Below, piece after piece: positions 8,207-15,918 of a stretch of DNA of 64,000 nt. The stretch's first letter is position 1. The number at the start of each line of letters is the position of its first letter. The notes under the pieces were generated by a model. It was not told the origin of the DNA, did no database searches, and saw only the letters and a list, made by a program, of their open reading frames with translations. Position numbers and translations under genes: made by a program. Source of the DNA: Bacillus sp. Marseille-Q3570 (lineage in GTDB: Bacteria; Bacillota; Bacilli; Bacillales; Fictibacillaceae); the NCBI RefSeq assembly GCF_946151055.1, contig NZ_CAMGYZ010000012.1, positions 62,001 to 126,000 on the forward strand. Reading direction: 5' to 3'.

Positions 8207-8959
8207 CTATTCATCATAAATCCGGCTGAGCCATTCTTCGGATACGCCATCTGGTGAGCCATCATAGATCAGCTCTCCGTCCTTCAAGGCAAGTACTCTG
8301 GTCGCATACCGTTTGGCTAGTGTCACATCATGGACATTGATAAGTGTAACGAGATCATGTTTCTTGTGGATTCGCTGGATGAGATTAAAGATGCGATTTG
8401 CAGTCCCTGGATCGAGACTTGCGACTGGCTCATCTCCAAGAAACACTTTCGGCTTCTGAAGCAATGCTCGCGCTATGGCTACACGCTGTTTTTGCCCTCC
8501 GCTTAAATGTTCGACTCTTTTATACTGATGATCTGTCAATTCCACGCTGCTTATCGCCCTGAGGGCCTCTTCCTTTTCCACTTTCGAAAAATAACCGATC
8601 AGATTTTTCCAATCATTTCTTTTTCCGAACGTACCCGTAAGCACATTTTGTATAACAGATAGTCGTGGAATAAGGTTGAAATGCTGAAAAATCATTCCCA
8701 TATTTGTGCGTACCTTTCTTAGGGCGGGTTCTTTCAGCCTGGTGATATCTTCTCCTAGAAAGTAGACACTTCCTCCTGTCGGCATGTGCAACCCGTTCAA
8801 ACACCGGATCATCGTCGACTTTCCCGCACCGCTTTTCCCTAATACACAAACGAATTCTCCAGGATACAGTTCCAAGTTGAAATCAGATAATGCATTGTTG
8901 TCTGAACCTCGATATCGGACGGTTACACGTTCAAGCTTCATAATCGGCTTCTTCTCCAT
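8207..8959 (-). CDS. Phosphonate/selenate-type ABC transporter ATPase (PhnC-like)
   Basis: Cytoplasmic ATPase of an ABC importer. The 250-residue product contains Walker A GKSGAGKST, Q-loop IFQHFNLI, signature LSGGQKQRVAIARALL and Walker B VFLGDEPVASLD. It is close to PhnC in length and spacing. ATG at 8959 overlaps the stop of the permease gene (TGATG), indicating coupling; a TTG one codon earlier is possible. It is the last gene of a tight minus-strand operon beginning with selB. The substrate is not visible in the ATPase itself. PhnCDE-type systems import phosphonates, phosphite or related oxyanions, and the linkage to selB suggests a selenium oxyanion (inference). Confidence 0.92.
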   Translation of the reverse strand: MEKKPIMKLERVTVRYRGSDNNALSDFNLELYPGEFVCVLGKSGAGKSTMIRCLNGLHMPTGGSVYFLGEDITRLKEPALRKVRTNMGMIFQHFNLIPRLSVIQNVLTGTFGKRNDWKNLIGYFSKVEKEEALRAISSVELTDHQYKRVEHLSGGQKQRVAIARALLQKPKVFLGDEPVASLDPGTANRIFNLIQRIHKKHDLVTLINVHDVTLAKRYATRVLALKDGELIYDGSPDGVSEEWLSRIYDE

Positions 8960-9717
8960 CAAATCACCTTCTCCCTGATCTTGCTGCCTGCGAAGTCCAC
9001 AAGGATCACCATGATCATGATCAGAAGCACATCGATCGCTACTGATGAATAGGCGAATACTTTAAAATGATTGAACAACTGCTGCCCGATACCTCCACCA
9101 CCGATGAATCCCAAAATGAGAGATGTCCGGATCGCTACTTCGAACCTGTAGAAATAATGCGATAAAACATTCGGCCAGATCTGCGGGAGAATCGAAAAGA
9201 TATTCGCAATCCAACCTGTGGCACCTACAGATTTCATCGCTTCTTGCGGTCCGACTTCCGCTGCTTCGATCAGTTCAGAAATCAGTTTCCCTAGGACGCC
9301 GATATTATGAAGGATGATGGCAAGTACTGCTGGAAATGGTCCTAATCCCAGGGCAGTCAAAAAGATCAAACCGAACACGATTTCAGGTACCGATCTCAAA
9401 AAACTGAGGCTGATACGGAAAAATCCATATAAAAAAGGCGAACGGCTCGTGTTCCGAGCCGCCGCGAATGCTAGTGGCAATGCAAAAACGAGTCCAAGGA
9501 AACTGCCCAGGAATGCCATGGCCAGCGTATCAAGACTTTCCATGATCATCCTCGGCAAAATATCCATATTCATCGGGAACCAACCAGACAAGAAGTCGAT
9601 CATATTCCGAAAGTCCTTAAATTTTGCAAGATCAAATTCTGTTGCCCGCATACTCATGTAAATGACGACCATAAGACCTATTGCAATATATAGGTGGCGC
9701 CTTTTGAACCAAGCCAT
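8959..9717 (-). CDS. ABC transporter permease (PhnE-like)
   Basis: Integral membrane permease of 252 residues with about six hydrophobic segments and the BPD_transp signature region EAAEVGPQEAMKSVGATGW near residues 152-170. Residues 20-40 contain an N-terminal anchor. It is five bases from the upstream binding-protein gene and overlaps the downstream ATPase gene, so the three encode one importer. Only one permease gene is present, implying a homodimer. The family is PhnE; substrate as discussed for the binding protein. Confidence 0.92.
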   Translation of the reverse strand: MAWFKRRHLYIAIGLMVVIYMSMRATEFDLAKFKDFRNMIDFLSGWFPMNMDILPRMIMESLDTLAMAFLGSFLGLVFALPLAFAAARNTSRSPFLYGFFRISLSFLRSVPEIVFGLIFLTALGLGPFPAVLAIILHNIGVLGKLISELIEAAEVGPQEAMKSVGATGWIANIFSILPQIWPNVLSHYFYRFEVAIRTSLILGFIGGGGIGQQLFNHFKVFAYSSVAIDVLLIMIMVILVDFAGSKIREKVI

Positions 9718-9722
9718 GAAAT

Positions 9723-10613
9723 CTACTCCTCTATAACTCCCTGCTTAATGGCGGCTTTACGGATACTTTCATAATCTTCGTTGCTTGCCTCGGTGAATCC
9801 AGAAGCTCCGAAAGCATCTAAGATTTCTTCATCTTCTATCCCGACAAAGACCTCTTGCAGTTTCTTTTTCGTATCATCATCCATTCCTTTGTTGACAGCC
9901 CATGGGTATTGGAACAGCTTATCAGATTCCCAAATGACTTTTAATTGATCACCATCGATTGTACCTGCTTCAACGAGTTGATTGTAGATGGCACTGTCAA
10001 CCGCTCCAGCAGTCACTTGTTTGTTCTGAACTGCTAAGGATGTTGCGTCATGTGAGCCAGTGAATCGGACCGTTTTGAATTTGTGTTTGTCTTTATCGGT
10101 ATAAACGTTACGATCTTTCAATTCAATGCTAGGAATCAATGAACCTGAAGTAGAGTTCGGGTCACCAAACGCGAAATCGACCTCTTTACTTTCTTTCAAC
10201 AGGTCTTCAAGAGACTCATAAGGATGATCTTTATGTGTGATAATGTAAGAATGATAAAACGGTTCACCATCGACGAGTTGTGTAATGATAGCTTCAGCTC
10301 CACTCTTTTCATGCGCAATGACATACGTCAATGGTCCGAAAAACGCCATATCAATCTTTTCGTAGTTCATTGCTTCGACTACCCCGTTATAATCCGGGTA
10401 TGTATCGATTTTGACTTCTCGGTCCAGTTCATTCGATAGTTTTTCCTGGAGCTTATCCATCGCGCCTTGCATTTCTCCTTCTGTTTGGGAAGGGATGACA
10501 CCGATAGTCAGTTCTTCACCCTTTTGATCCGACCCTTCCTTTTCATCGCTACCACCACATGCTGCAAGAACGGCTAAAAGAAAGACGATTACCATTGCAA
10601 ATGATTTTTTCAT
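9723..10613 (-). CDS. PhnD-family substrate-binding lipoprotein
   Basis: Extracytoplasmic binding protein of the importer, anchored as a lipoprotein: signal MKKSFAMVIVFLLAVLAAC with lipobox LAAC, then an acidic linker. The 296-residue body shows PhnD (PF12974) features: LTIGVIPSQTEGEM, DMAFFGPLTYVIAHE, YHSYIITHKD, VDFAFGDPNSTSGSLIP and FTGSHDATSLAVQN. Some PhnD relatives in selenium-utilising bacteria are annotated as putative selenate-binding proteins; coupling to selB through a glycosyltransferase supports that reading here, but phosphonate or phosphite cannot be excluded. The start ATG overlaps the upstream stop by four bases (ATGA). Confidence 0.9.
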   Translation of the reverse strand: MKKSFAMVIVFLLAVLAACGGSDEKEGSDQKGEELTIGVIPSQTEGEMQGAMDKLQEKLSNELDREVKIDTYPDYNGVVEAMNYEKIDMAFFGPLTYVIAHEKSGAEAIITQLVDGEPFYHSYIITHKDHPYESLEDLLKESKEVDFAFGDPNSTSGSLIPSIELKDRNVYTDKDKHKFKTVRFTGSHDATSLAVQNKQVTAGAVDSAIYNQLVEAGTIDGDQLKVIWESDKLFQYPWAVNKGMDDDTKKKLQEVFVGIEDEEILDAFGASGFTEASNEDYESIRKAAIKQGVIEE

Positions 10614-11647
10614 AGTTGAACACCTCTTATGGATTGATAAATTGCTTGATATTGTTGCATTTCTTTTTCATGGGAAAATTCATTCAGCATCCGTTCCCGA
10701 CCCTTTTTCGACAGTTGTTCATAGAGATTTCCATCATTGATCATTTGTAAAAATTGACGCTTGAACTGCGTCGGATTTTCAAATATAAAACCATTGTTCC
10801 CGTGGTCGATCAGGCTTTCATTACCCGCGTTTTTCCTGGCGATGACCGGTTTCCCATGATAGAGGGCTTCCATCAGTGCAATCGGCTGCCCTTCAGATAT
10901 CGACGTATTGATGACCACATCTGCCCATTCATATAAATCTGCCATTGATGCGAAAGGAACACTTCCTATATATGTGAACCATGGATGTTTTTTTTCAAAG
11001 TTCCTGACTTGCTCTGTTTCTTTCTGTTCAAGAGGTTCGCCTGCAATGACAAATTCCAGATCAGGGTAGTCGTTAGTCAATGATTCAACTACGTCCATGA
11101 CATAGAAAACATCCTTTACCTTCCTGATCCCGGAAGGTAAAAGGATTCGAGGTCGTCCATCAGGTAATTCGAGATACAGCGCTTCTTTTCTTTCTGGTAC
11201 CCATACACTTTGAGGCACCACCTCGACCCTGTCTCTGAGCTCAGGATAGGTTTCGATGACCTTCTCCGCAGCTCCTGCTGTAAAAACGGTTATAAAGGAG
11301 GCGTTCAATAACAAGTCTTTTGAAATCGGATGATCCATCTTTTCATTTACATCGGTCCCACCGGAAGTGACAATATACGGTCTTTCTATGCATACCTTTT
11401 GTTGCTCCCTCCACTTCGAGAACCGATTGAAATGTAGAATATGAAAGAGGTCACAAGACTCCATTTTTTCTTGAACCGCCCGATCCCACTCCTCTTCATC
11501 ATAAGCGAAAACCTCGACAGTGAATCCAAGCTTACGCAGCCCTTCTACAATCCTTCTAGCCGTAATCGAATTTCCCCGCTGACTATGAAGATAAGGAGTC
11601 CAAAAACCTATTTTCGTTTCATTGATTGTCTGCGAGATATTTCTCAA
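10610..11647 (-). CDS. Glycosyltransferase coupled to selB; candidate selenosugar synthase
   Basis: A 345-residue GT-B fold (GT4-like) glycosyltransferase. The N-terminus has RGNSITARRIVEGLRKLG (residues 24-41), then LHFNRF and VTSGGTDVN. The C-terminal half has LLPSGIRKVKD, FVIAGEPLE and the nucleotide-sugar motif ISEGQPIALMEALYHGKPV (E-x7-E). The N-terminal pattern RGN-x2-TA-R ... TGTD resembles what I remember of SenB, the selenosugar synthase that uses UDP-GlcNAc and selenophosphate. The start is probably TTG at 11647 inside the selB end (29-base overlap), and the stop overlaps the binding-protein ATG. This coupling to selB and a possible Se importer is the main argument. A generic cell-surface glycosyltransferase remains possible; no EgtB/SenA-like partner is seen here. 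Confidence 0.75.
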   Translation of the reverse strand: MRNISQTINETKIGFWTPYLHSQRGNSITARRIVEGLRKLGFTVEVFAYDEEEWDRAVQEKMESCDLFHILHFNRFSKWREQQKVCIERPYIVTSGGTDVNEKMDHPISKDLLLNASFITVFTAGAAEKVIETYPELRDRVEVVPQSVWVPERKEALYLELPDGRPRILLPSGIRKVKDVFYVMDVVESLTNDYPDLEFVIAGEPLEQKETEQVRNFEKKHPWFTYIGSVPFASMADLYEWADVVINTSISEGQPIALMEALYHGKPVIARKNAGNESLIDHGNNGFIFENPTQFKRQFLQMINDGNLYEQLSKKGRERMLNEFSHEKEMQQYQAIYQSIRGVQL

Positions 11648-13553
11648 GCTTATGATTCACCCACTTCCTTTGGTCATCGACACGGATTGTCATACCTAAA
11701 GCATCTACTTTTTCAAGGAAAAGGATACAGTATTTGCGTGACAGTTCAAGGATCGCTTTGGCATCCTGTACAGTAAAAGACTCTGAACTCGTTCCATCAC
11801 GCAATGAAATCAACGCTTTATCAAACACTGCCCGGTGGACGAAAGTCCCGTCTTCAAGGGTCACAGCTTGTCCTGTCTCAATCAGATAACGTTCCAATTC
11901 TTCAAAGTAGTCTTGTGGAATACTCTGTTGATTGAACATTTCCTCTAATCCTTCGTGTTTGAATCCCGCCTCTTTCAATTGCTGAATGACATTTTGCAGA
12001 CGTTTTTCCCACTGTTTTGGGAAAGATGGTGTATGTTGAGCCCGTTTCAGGTAATGGCCGATTTTTACAATCGATTGCTTTGTTATTGATTCAGATAACG
12101 CGAATTCGATCATGACACCAGGGAAAAGAAGCTTCAGCTCCTGTATGACCTCTGCTTTCCCAGGTCCGATCCTCATAGGGTACTTATCGTGATAGTCTGC
12201 CAGTAATTCTTCCAGCTGATTTCTAGCTGAATCTACCTTAGTGGATAACGCCACCAAATCGGTATCGATATTGACGACGATGTCCTGTTTTTCCATTTCT
12301 TCAACCGTCCGTTCTGTTTCTTTTTCAGACTCTCCGATCTCCTTACTTAAAGCGGGGATCGTTGCAGCTTTCATTTTCTCAAGCGCACGGGTAATCCGCT
12401 CCTCGCTTGTGCCTTCCATTTTCTTTTGAAGCATATCGATCGTCTCAGACCCGAATTTATACTTTTCACCGAAAGGATCGAGCACCCATCCCCCTCCTAT
12501 CGTTTCTATAGGAGATGGTCTACGGATAATGAAACGATCTCCTCTCAATACCGATATTTCTTCATCCAATCGAACCTGACAAAGAATGTTCAAGGGATCC
12601 CGCTCACGTAATTCATTCCGGTCAAAAAAGACGATTGTCCCCATCACTTCGGATGTGCCGGTATGAAGCTTCACTCTGGACCGTTGCTTCAGGTCATAAT
12701 CAAGTTGACGATTCACATCGAGAACAAGATCGATCGATTTCGATGGACTTAAGGAACGGTTTGTCGTCAACTGATCGCCACGTGCAATCTCCTTGGAAGA
12801 AACCCCTCCGACGTTGATCGCAGCACGCTGGCCCGCCACTGCATATTCGACCGTTTGTTTGTGGACCTGGAGCTGGCGGACCCTGACCTTTTCATTCCCA
12901 GGTAAAAGGATGACCTCTTCTCCTTCATGGACAGTCCCTTCAAAAACCGTTCCACGTACGATGGCTCCTTTTCCTTTTAAAGTGAAAGCCTGGTCGATCG
13001 GCATCCGGAACTTTGAAGAAGAATCACGTTGCTTTATCTTGGGCAATTCCTCAATGATCCCTTTCTTGAGTTCTTCAAGTCCTTTTTTTGCCAAACTGTC
13101 TACAAAAAACATCGGAGCCTTTGCGAAAGGTCCTGCTGTAAATTCACTGCGTATGTCCTCTTCAACAAGGCTCAGCATTTCAGTGTCAACTTTACTTGAT
13201 TTCGTGACTGCAATGGCAGCATGCTCAATACCCAGGTAACTTAAAATTTCCGCATGCTCTTTTGTCTGCGGCATGACACCTTCATCTGCTGCCACGACAA
13301 GAATGACAAAATCAATACCGGCAACACCAGCAATCATCTGACGGATGAACCGTTCGTGTCCAGGAACATCGATGATGGACACCTGAAGGCCTTTCCCTAA
13401 ATCAAAAGGCGCATAGCCCAGTTCAATGGAAATATTACGTTCTTTTTCTTCCTTTAAACGATCGGTATCGATATCCGTCAATGCTTTCGTCAACGACGTT
13501 TTACCATGATCAATATGACCCGCCATACCAATCGTTAAATATGTATCGGCCAT
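11619..13553 (-). CDS. selB: Selenocysteine-specific elongation factor
   Basis: GTPase delivering Sec-tRNA(Sec) to the ribosome at UGA codons followed by a SECIS hairpin. The 644-residue protein has G1 [11 protein letters not shown], switch region with [13 protein letters not shown]3 [10 protein letters not shown]-Tu-like domains 2 and 3, and an extended C-terminal winged-helix region (roughly residues 370-640) that binds the SECIS. The G4 motif reads VTKSSKVD where TKAD is usual. ATG 13553 is chosen because AGGTGA lies six bases upstream; an in-frame start three codons earlier is weaker. It is the first gene of a coupled minus-strand operon with the glycosyltransferase and ABC importer. Confidence 0.96.
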   Translation of the reverse strand: MADTYLTIGMAGHIDHGKTSLTKALTDIDTDRLKEEKERNISIELGYAPFDLGKGLQVSIIDVPGHERFIRQMIAGVAGIDFVILVVAADEGVMPQTKEHAEILSYLGIEHAAIAVTKSSKVDTEMLSLVEEDIRSEFTAGPFAKAPMFFVDSLAKKGLEELKKGIIEELPKIKQRDSSSKFRMPIDQAFTLKGKGAIVRGTVFEGTVHEGEEVILLPGNEKVRVRQLQVHKQTVEYAVAGQRAAINVGGVSSKEIARGDQLTTNRSLSPSKSIDLVLDVNRQLDYDLKQRSRVKLHTGTSEVMGTIVFFDRNELRERDPLNILCQVRLDEEISVLRGDRFIIRRPSPIETIGGGWVLDPFGEKYKFGSETIDMLQKKMEGTSEERITRALEKMKAATIPALSKEIGESEKETERTVEEMEKQDIVVNIDTDLVALSTKVDSARNQLEELLADYHDKYPMRIGPGKAEVIQELKLLFPGVMIEFALSESITKQSIVKIGHYLKRAQHTPSFPKQWEKRLQNVIQQLKEAGFKHEGLEEMFNQQSIPQDYFEELERYLIETGQAVTLEDGTFVHRAVFDKALISLRDGTSSESFTVQDAKAILELSRKYCILFLEKVDALGMTIRVDDQRKWVNHKLEKYLADNQ

Positions 13554-13677
13554 GCAACTCACCTACTGCTATAGATTCTTATTCTACTTTATCGACTCAA
13601 TGGTAGAGAAGCAAGAATTTCCTCTTGTTCTGATTGTGTTACTTGGAAATAGATAAGTAATCATGTAAAGAAAAAGA

Positions 13678-14250
13678 CTACACCATCTTTTCAGATGCTT
13701 TCTTTTTTTCAATATATCTGTAGACGGTCGCGCGGCTCAGTCCCGTTTCGATTACGATGTCGCGCATCGTATAATCACCTGTACAATACATCTCATACGC
13801 CTTTTCTTTAAGATCGATATTCATTTCAGATCTCCCAAGCTTCACGCCTTTTTCACGTGCGTTATCAATCCCTGACCTGATCCGCTCACTATGGACCTCA
13901 CGTTCGAAATCAGCAAATATATCAATCCAGTTGAAAACAGACTCTCCATTTTCCGAAGCAGTATCAATGTTTTGTGTAAGTGAAATCAAATCGATTCCAC
14001 GTTCTTTCAATTCATCCGTTATGGATTGGAGATCCTGTATACTCCTGGCGAGTCGATCCAATTTCATGACAACCACGATATCGCCTTCCCTTGCGTAATC
14101 GAGCATCGCCTTCAAACCAGAACGTTCGATGTTATTAGTTGTACGATCATCGCTGAATAACTTGTCACATCCATATTCCTCTAGCACCTCTACCTGTTCG
14201 TCAAGCGCATCATTCCGTGCCGCTACTCTTGCATACCCAAGCTTCGCCAT
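13678..14250 (-). CDS. Serine-recombinase-like protein lacking the catalytic serine
   Basis: A 190-residue resolvase/invertase-family protein. The N-terminal domain keeps GYARVAARNDALDEQ, KLFSDDRTTNNIERSGL, VVVMKLDRLARS (the conserved arginines) and FADFEREVHSERIRSG. A Hin-type helix-turn-helix ends the protein (MRDIVIETGLSRATVYRYIEKKK). In active enzymes the motif is Y-x-R-V-S; here the codon is GCG (Ala) at that place, so strand exchange should be impossible unless another Ser substitutes. It may act as a DNA-binding protein. The upstream region (14251-14700) contains matching palindromes. It lies between selB and tRNA-Sec without an obvious transposon around it. Confidence 0.9.
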   Translation of the reverse strand: MAKLGYARVAARNDALDEQVEVLEEYGCDKLFSDDRTTNNIERSGLKAMLDYAREGDIVVVMKLDRLARSIQDLQSITDELKERGIDLISLTQNIDTASENGESVFNWIDIFADFEREVHSERIRSGIDNAREKGVKLGRSEMNIDLKEKAYEMYCTGDYTMRDIVIETGLSRATVYRYIEKKKASEKMV

Positions 14251-14308
14251 ATCCCTGCTCCTTTCAATTAATCGATTATGTTACCTCTATGATATAACAA
14301 AACAGTGG

Positions 14309-14319
14309 TGTATCAAAAT
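14309..14319 (+). promoter_or_regulatory. Half-site TGTATCAAAAT upstream of the recombinase-like gene
   Basis: Identical to one arm of the palindrome at 14493-14520 and about 60 bp upstream of the recombinase-like start. A candidate autoregulatory site. Confidence 0.45.
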
Positions 14320-14432
14320 CATGTTTCATTGCAATGTGGATGTGAGATATACTTTTGAAACAATTTATAGATGATAGTTCTTTATGCCTAATAATGTTCC
14401 ATAAAAGATAGTTAATGATACACAAATGGAAA

Positions 14433-14660
14433 AAGTGGATAACTGGGGATAAGTGGGGATAACTATATTTCAATTGTGACAAATGGAATTGTTGTATCAA
14501 AATAGTTACATTTTGATACAGAGGATAAACAGTGGAAAACTCTGGACAACTGGGGATAATTTTGTAACAGTTTCGTTACACGGGAAATCATTACATATAT
14601 TGGTGTTTTTGAGACGATTTGTTCTTTCGTGGATAACTCACCAGATTGGGGATAACTATA
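14433..14660. repeat. Cluster of phased TGGGGATAAC motifs (DnaA-box-like)
   Basis: Two runs of 10-bp units: AGTGGATAAC, TGGGGATAAG, TGGGGATAAC at 14434-14463, and GAGGATAAAC, AGTGGAAAAC, TCTGGACAAC, TGGGGATAAT at 14521-14560. Single copies lie near 14629 and 14645; the motif TGGGGATAACTATATTTCA occurs at 14454 and 14645. Read on the other strand the units are TTATCCCCA or TTATCCACT, one mismatch from a DnaA box. Two palindromes lie inside (14493-14520 and 14563-14580). Confidence 0.75.
14493..14520. repeat. 28-bp perfect palindrome with 6-bp centre
   Basis: TGTATCAAAAT and ATTTTGATACA flank AGTTAC. Twenty-eight bp is the size of a serine-resolvase crossover site, and one arm recurs at 14309. 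A second palindrome, TGTAAC-AGTTTC-GTTACA, is at 14563-14580. Confidence 0.85.
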
Positions 14661-14827
14661 TTTCAGAATTGTTACACGAATTCTGTTCGCTTTTCGACAT
14701 AAAGCGGCATAATTTATATCGGTCTCCAGATTAACAAAGTTGAGTGAATTTTTCATTGATGAATTAAATATTTATTTATTATTTCTGCGAAATTAACAAA
14801 GACTTGGTTCTGAGTGGACCAATTAAT

Positions 14828-14910
14828 GTGTGGCCGCCGCAGGAAGGTTGAAGTGATCCACGTGGTTGAGGATTGAGCTAAATATCACTTCCCTGCATTA
14901 ATCCAATTCC
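14828..14910. repeat. Intergenic repeat, copy 2 (partner at 7738)
   Basis: Shares AATGTGTGGCC, CCGCAGGAAGGTTGA, GTGATCCA and a following ATCACTT with the 7738 copy. The remaining gap to tRNA-Sec at 15254 shows no gene. Confidence 0.6.
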
Positions 14911-15253
14911 GCGAGCCTCCTCACTCACTTCCACAGGATGTGTTTGCTTCGACGTCCACCACAAGACCACAGACTAATACGCCGAGTAACCACAGCCCCA
15001 GTAGGTACCATATTTAAAGGATAAAAGTAAGGAATCACATGTGGGCAAATTAAGGTTGAAACGTACCTTCCCTCCACTACCAGCTGCTGCTTAGGGGAAA
15101 ATAGCTTCTATCGAACAATTGCAACTTAAAAACTCATCATTTCGACAAATGGTGACTATAGTCCGCACAGTTTTTTGTTACGGATTATAAGAAAAACCTT
15201 AGAATTTGATATTTTGTCGAAGTCTCTATATAATTAATTCCTGTGAGAAAGAT

Positions 15254-15350
15254 GGGGCTGGTTGTACATCTGGTGAGTGCCTGGGTCTTCAAAACCCTGA
15301 GGGAGGCGCGTGCCGTCTCCGGTGGGTTCGATTCCCACACAGTCCCGCCA
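15254..15350 (+). tRNA. selC: tRNA-Sec (anticodon UCA)
   Basis: A 97-nt tRNA with the CCA end encoded. The acceptor stem GGGGCTG / CAGTCCC contains one G-U pair, the anticodon loop is CTTCAAA (UCA at 15289-15291), the extra arm is long (about GGAGGC...GCCGTCTCC), and the T-arm is GTGGG-TTCGATT-CCCAC. A UCA anticodon plus long variable arm and matching selA/B/D define tRNA-Sec. The anticodon stem has a possible mismatch (T-T). It stands alone, 1 kb from the nearest plus-strand gene, and is followed by a terminator at 15382. Confidence 0.95.
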
Positions 15351-15381
15351 ATAAAAACATTTCATATAGTACATAAATTAT

Positions 15382-15417
15382 GAAAAGACCCGTCACATAA
15401 ATGTGGGGTCTTTTCAT
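15382..15417. terminator. Bidirectional terminator between tRNA-Sec and the crystallin-like gene
   Basis: GAAAAGACCC / GGGGTCTTTTC stem with T-rich flank on the plus strand and, less strongly, on the minus strand. Confidence 0.8.
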
Positions 15418-15428
15418 TTTGAAAATTC

Positions 15429-15764
15429 CTATACTCTTTGTCGGCGTACCCAGCCTGCCATTTCGACAGGATCAAAATTGGTATCACATGCGATATAAGA
15501 AGATACAACATTATCCCAACCATTGGCTCCTAATCTATAAATTTCAGAACCTGGCTTCAATTTAATAATTGATCCATTGAAATTTTGGTGTTCAAATAGT
15601 GCAATCCAACCACTTCTAACTACAATGCTGGATACTTTATCTCCCCAGCCTTGTTGATGCAAATCTTTCTGCCAGGTGCGATGACCTTGAGGTTTCTGAA
15701 TATGTTTCGTATTTCCTGTCAAGTCTTCATGTTCATATAGCGTAATATCAATCCCATTAGACAT
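15429..15764 (-). CDS. Beta/gamma-crystallin-like protein
   Basis: A 111-residue single-domain protein with two Greek-key halves: ITLYEHEDLTGNTKHI and IALFEHQNFNGSIIKL. Each is followed by a calcium-site-like motif (WGDKVSSI and WDNVVSS), matching the N/D-N/D-x-x-S/T-S pattern of microbial Ca2+-binding crystallins. No signal peptide or membrane segment is visible, so it is probably cytosolic or spore-associated. It lies between tRNA-Sec and gbsB, convergent with tRNA-Sec. Role unknown; members are often linked to stress or sporulation. Confidence 0.8.
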   Translation of the reverse strand: MSNGIDITLYEHEDLTGNTKHIQKPQGHRTWQKDLHQQGWGDKVSSIVVRSGWIALFEHQNFNGSIIKLKPGSEIYRLGANGWDNVVSSYIACDTNFDPVEMAGWVRRQRV

Positions 15765-15866
15765 GCCCGTATACCTCCCGTTTTATCTTTATTAAAAAAG
15801 TTTATTCATTATCTAACAGGAAAAGACGCTTTATATTTAAGCTGAATTTTATAGATTTTTCTCTCT

Positions 15867-15906
15867 CAAAAAAGACTTGCGCCGAAATGGACGCAAGCCT
15901 TTTTTC
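15867..15906 (-). terminator. gbsB terminator
   Basis: GGCTTGCGTCC / GGCGCAAGTC hairpin on the minus strand followed by a T-run. Confidence 0.85.
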
Positions 15907-15918
15907 ATTTCCATTCTA

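Noticed and set aside
14433..14660. Plasmid replication origin
   Set aside because: No rep gene is present and the surroundings are chromosomal; the phased motifs are reported as DnaA-box-like only.
14276..14756. Several overlapping frames in the GGGGATAAC region
   Set aside because: Composition follows the repeats; frames exist on both strands with no translation signal.
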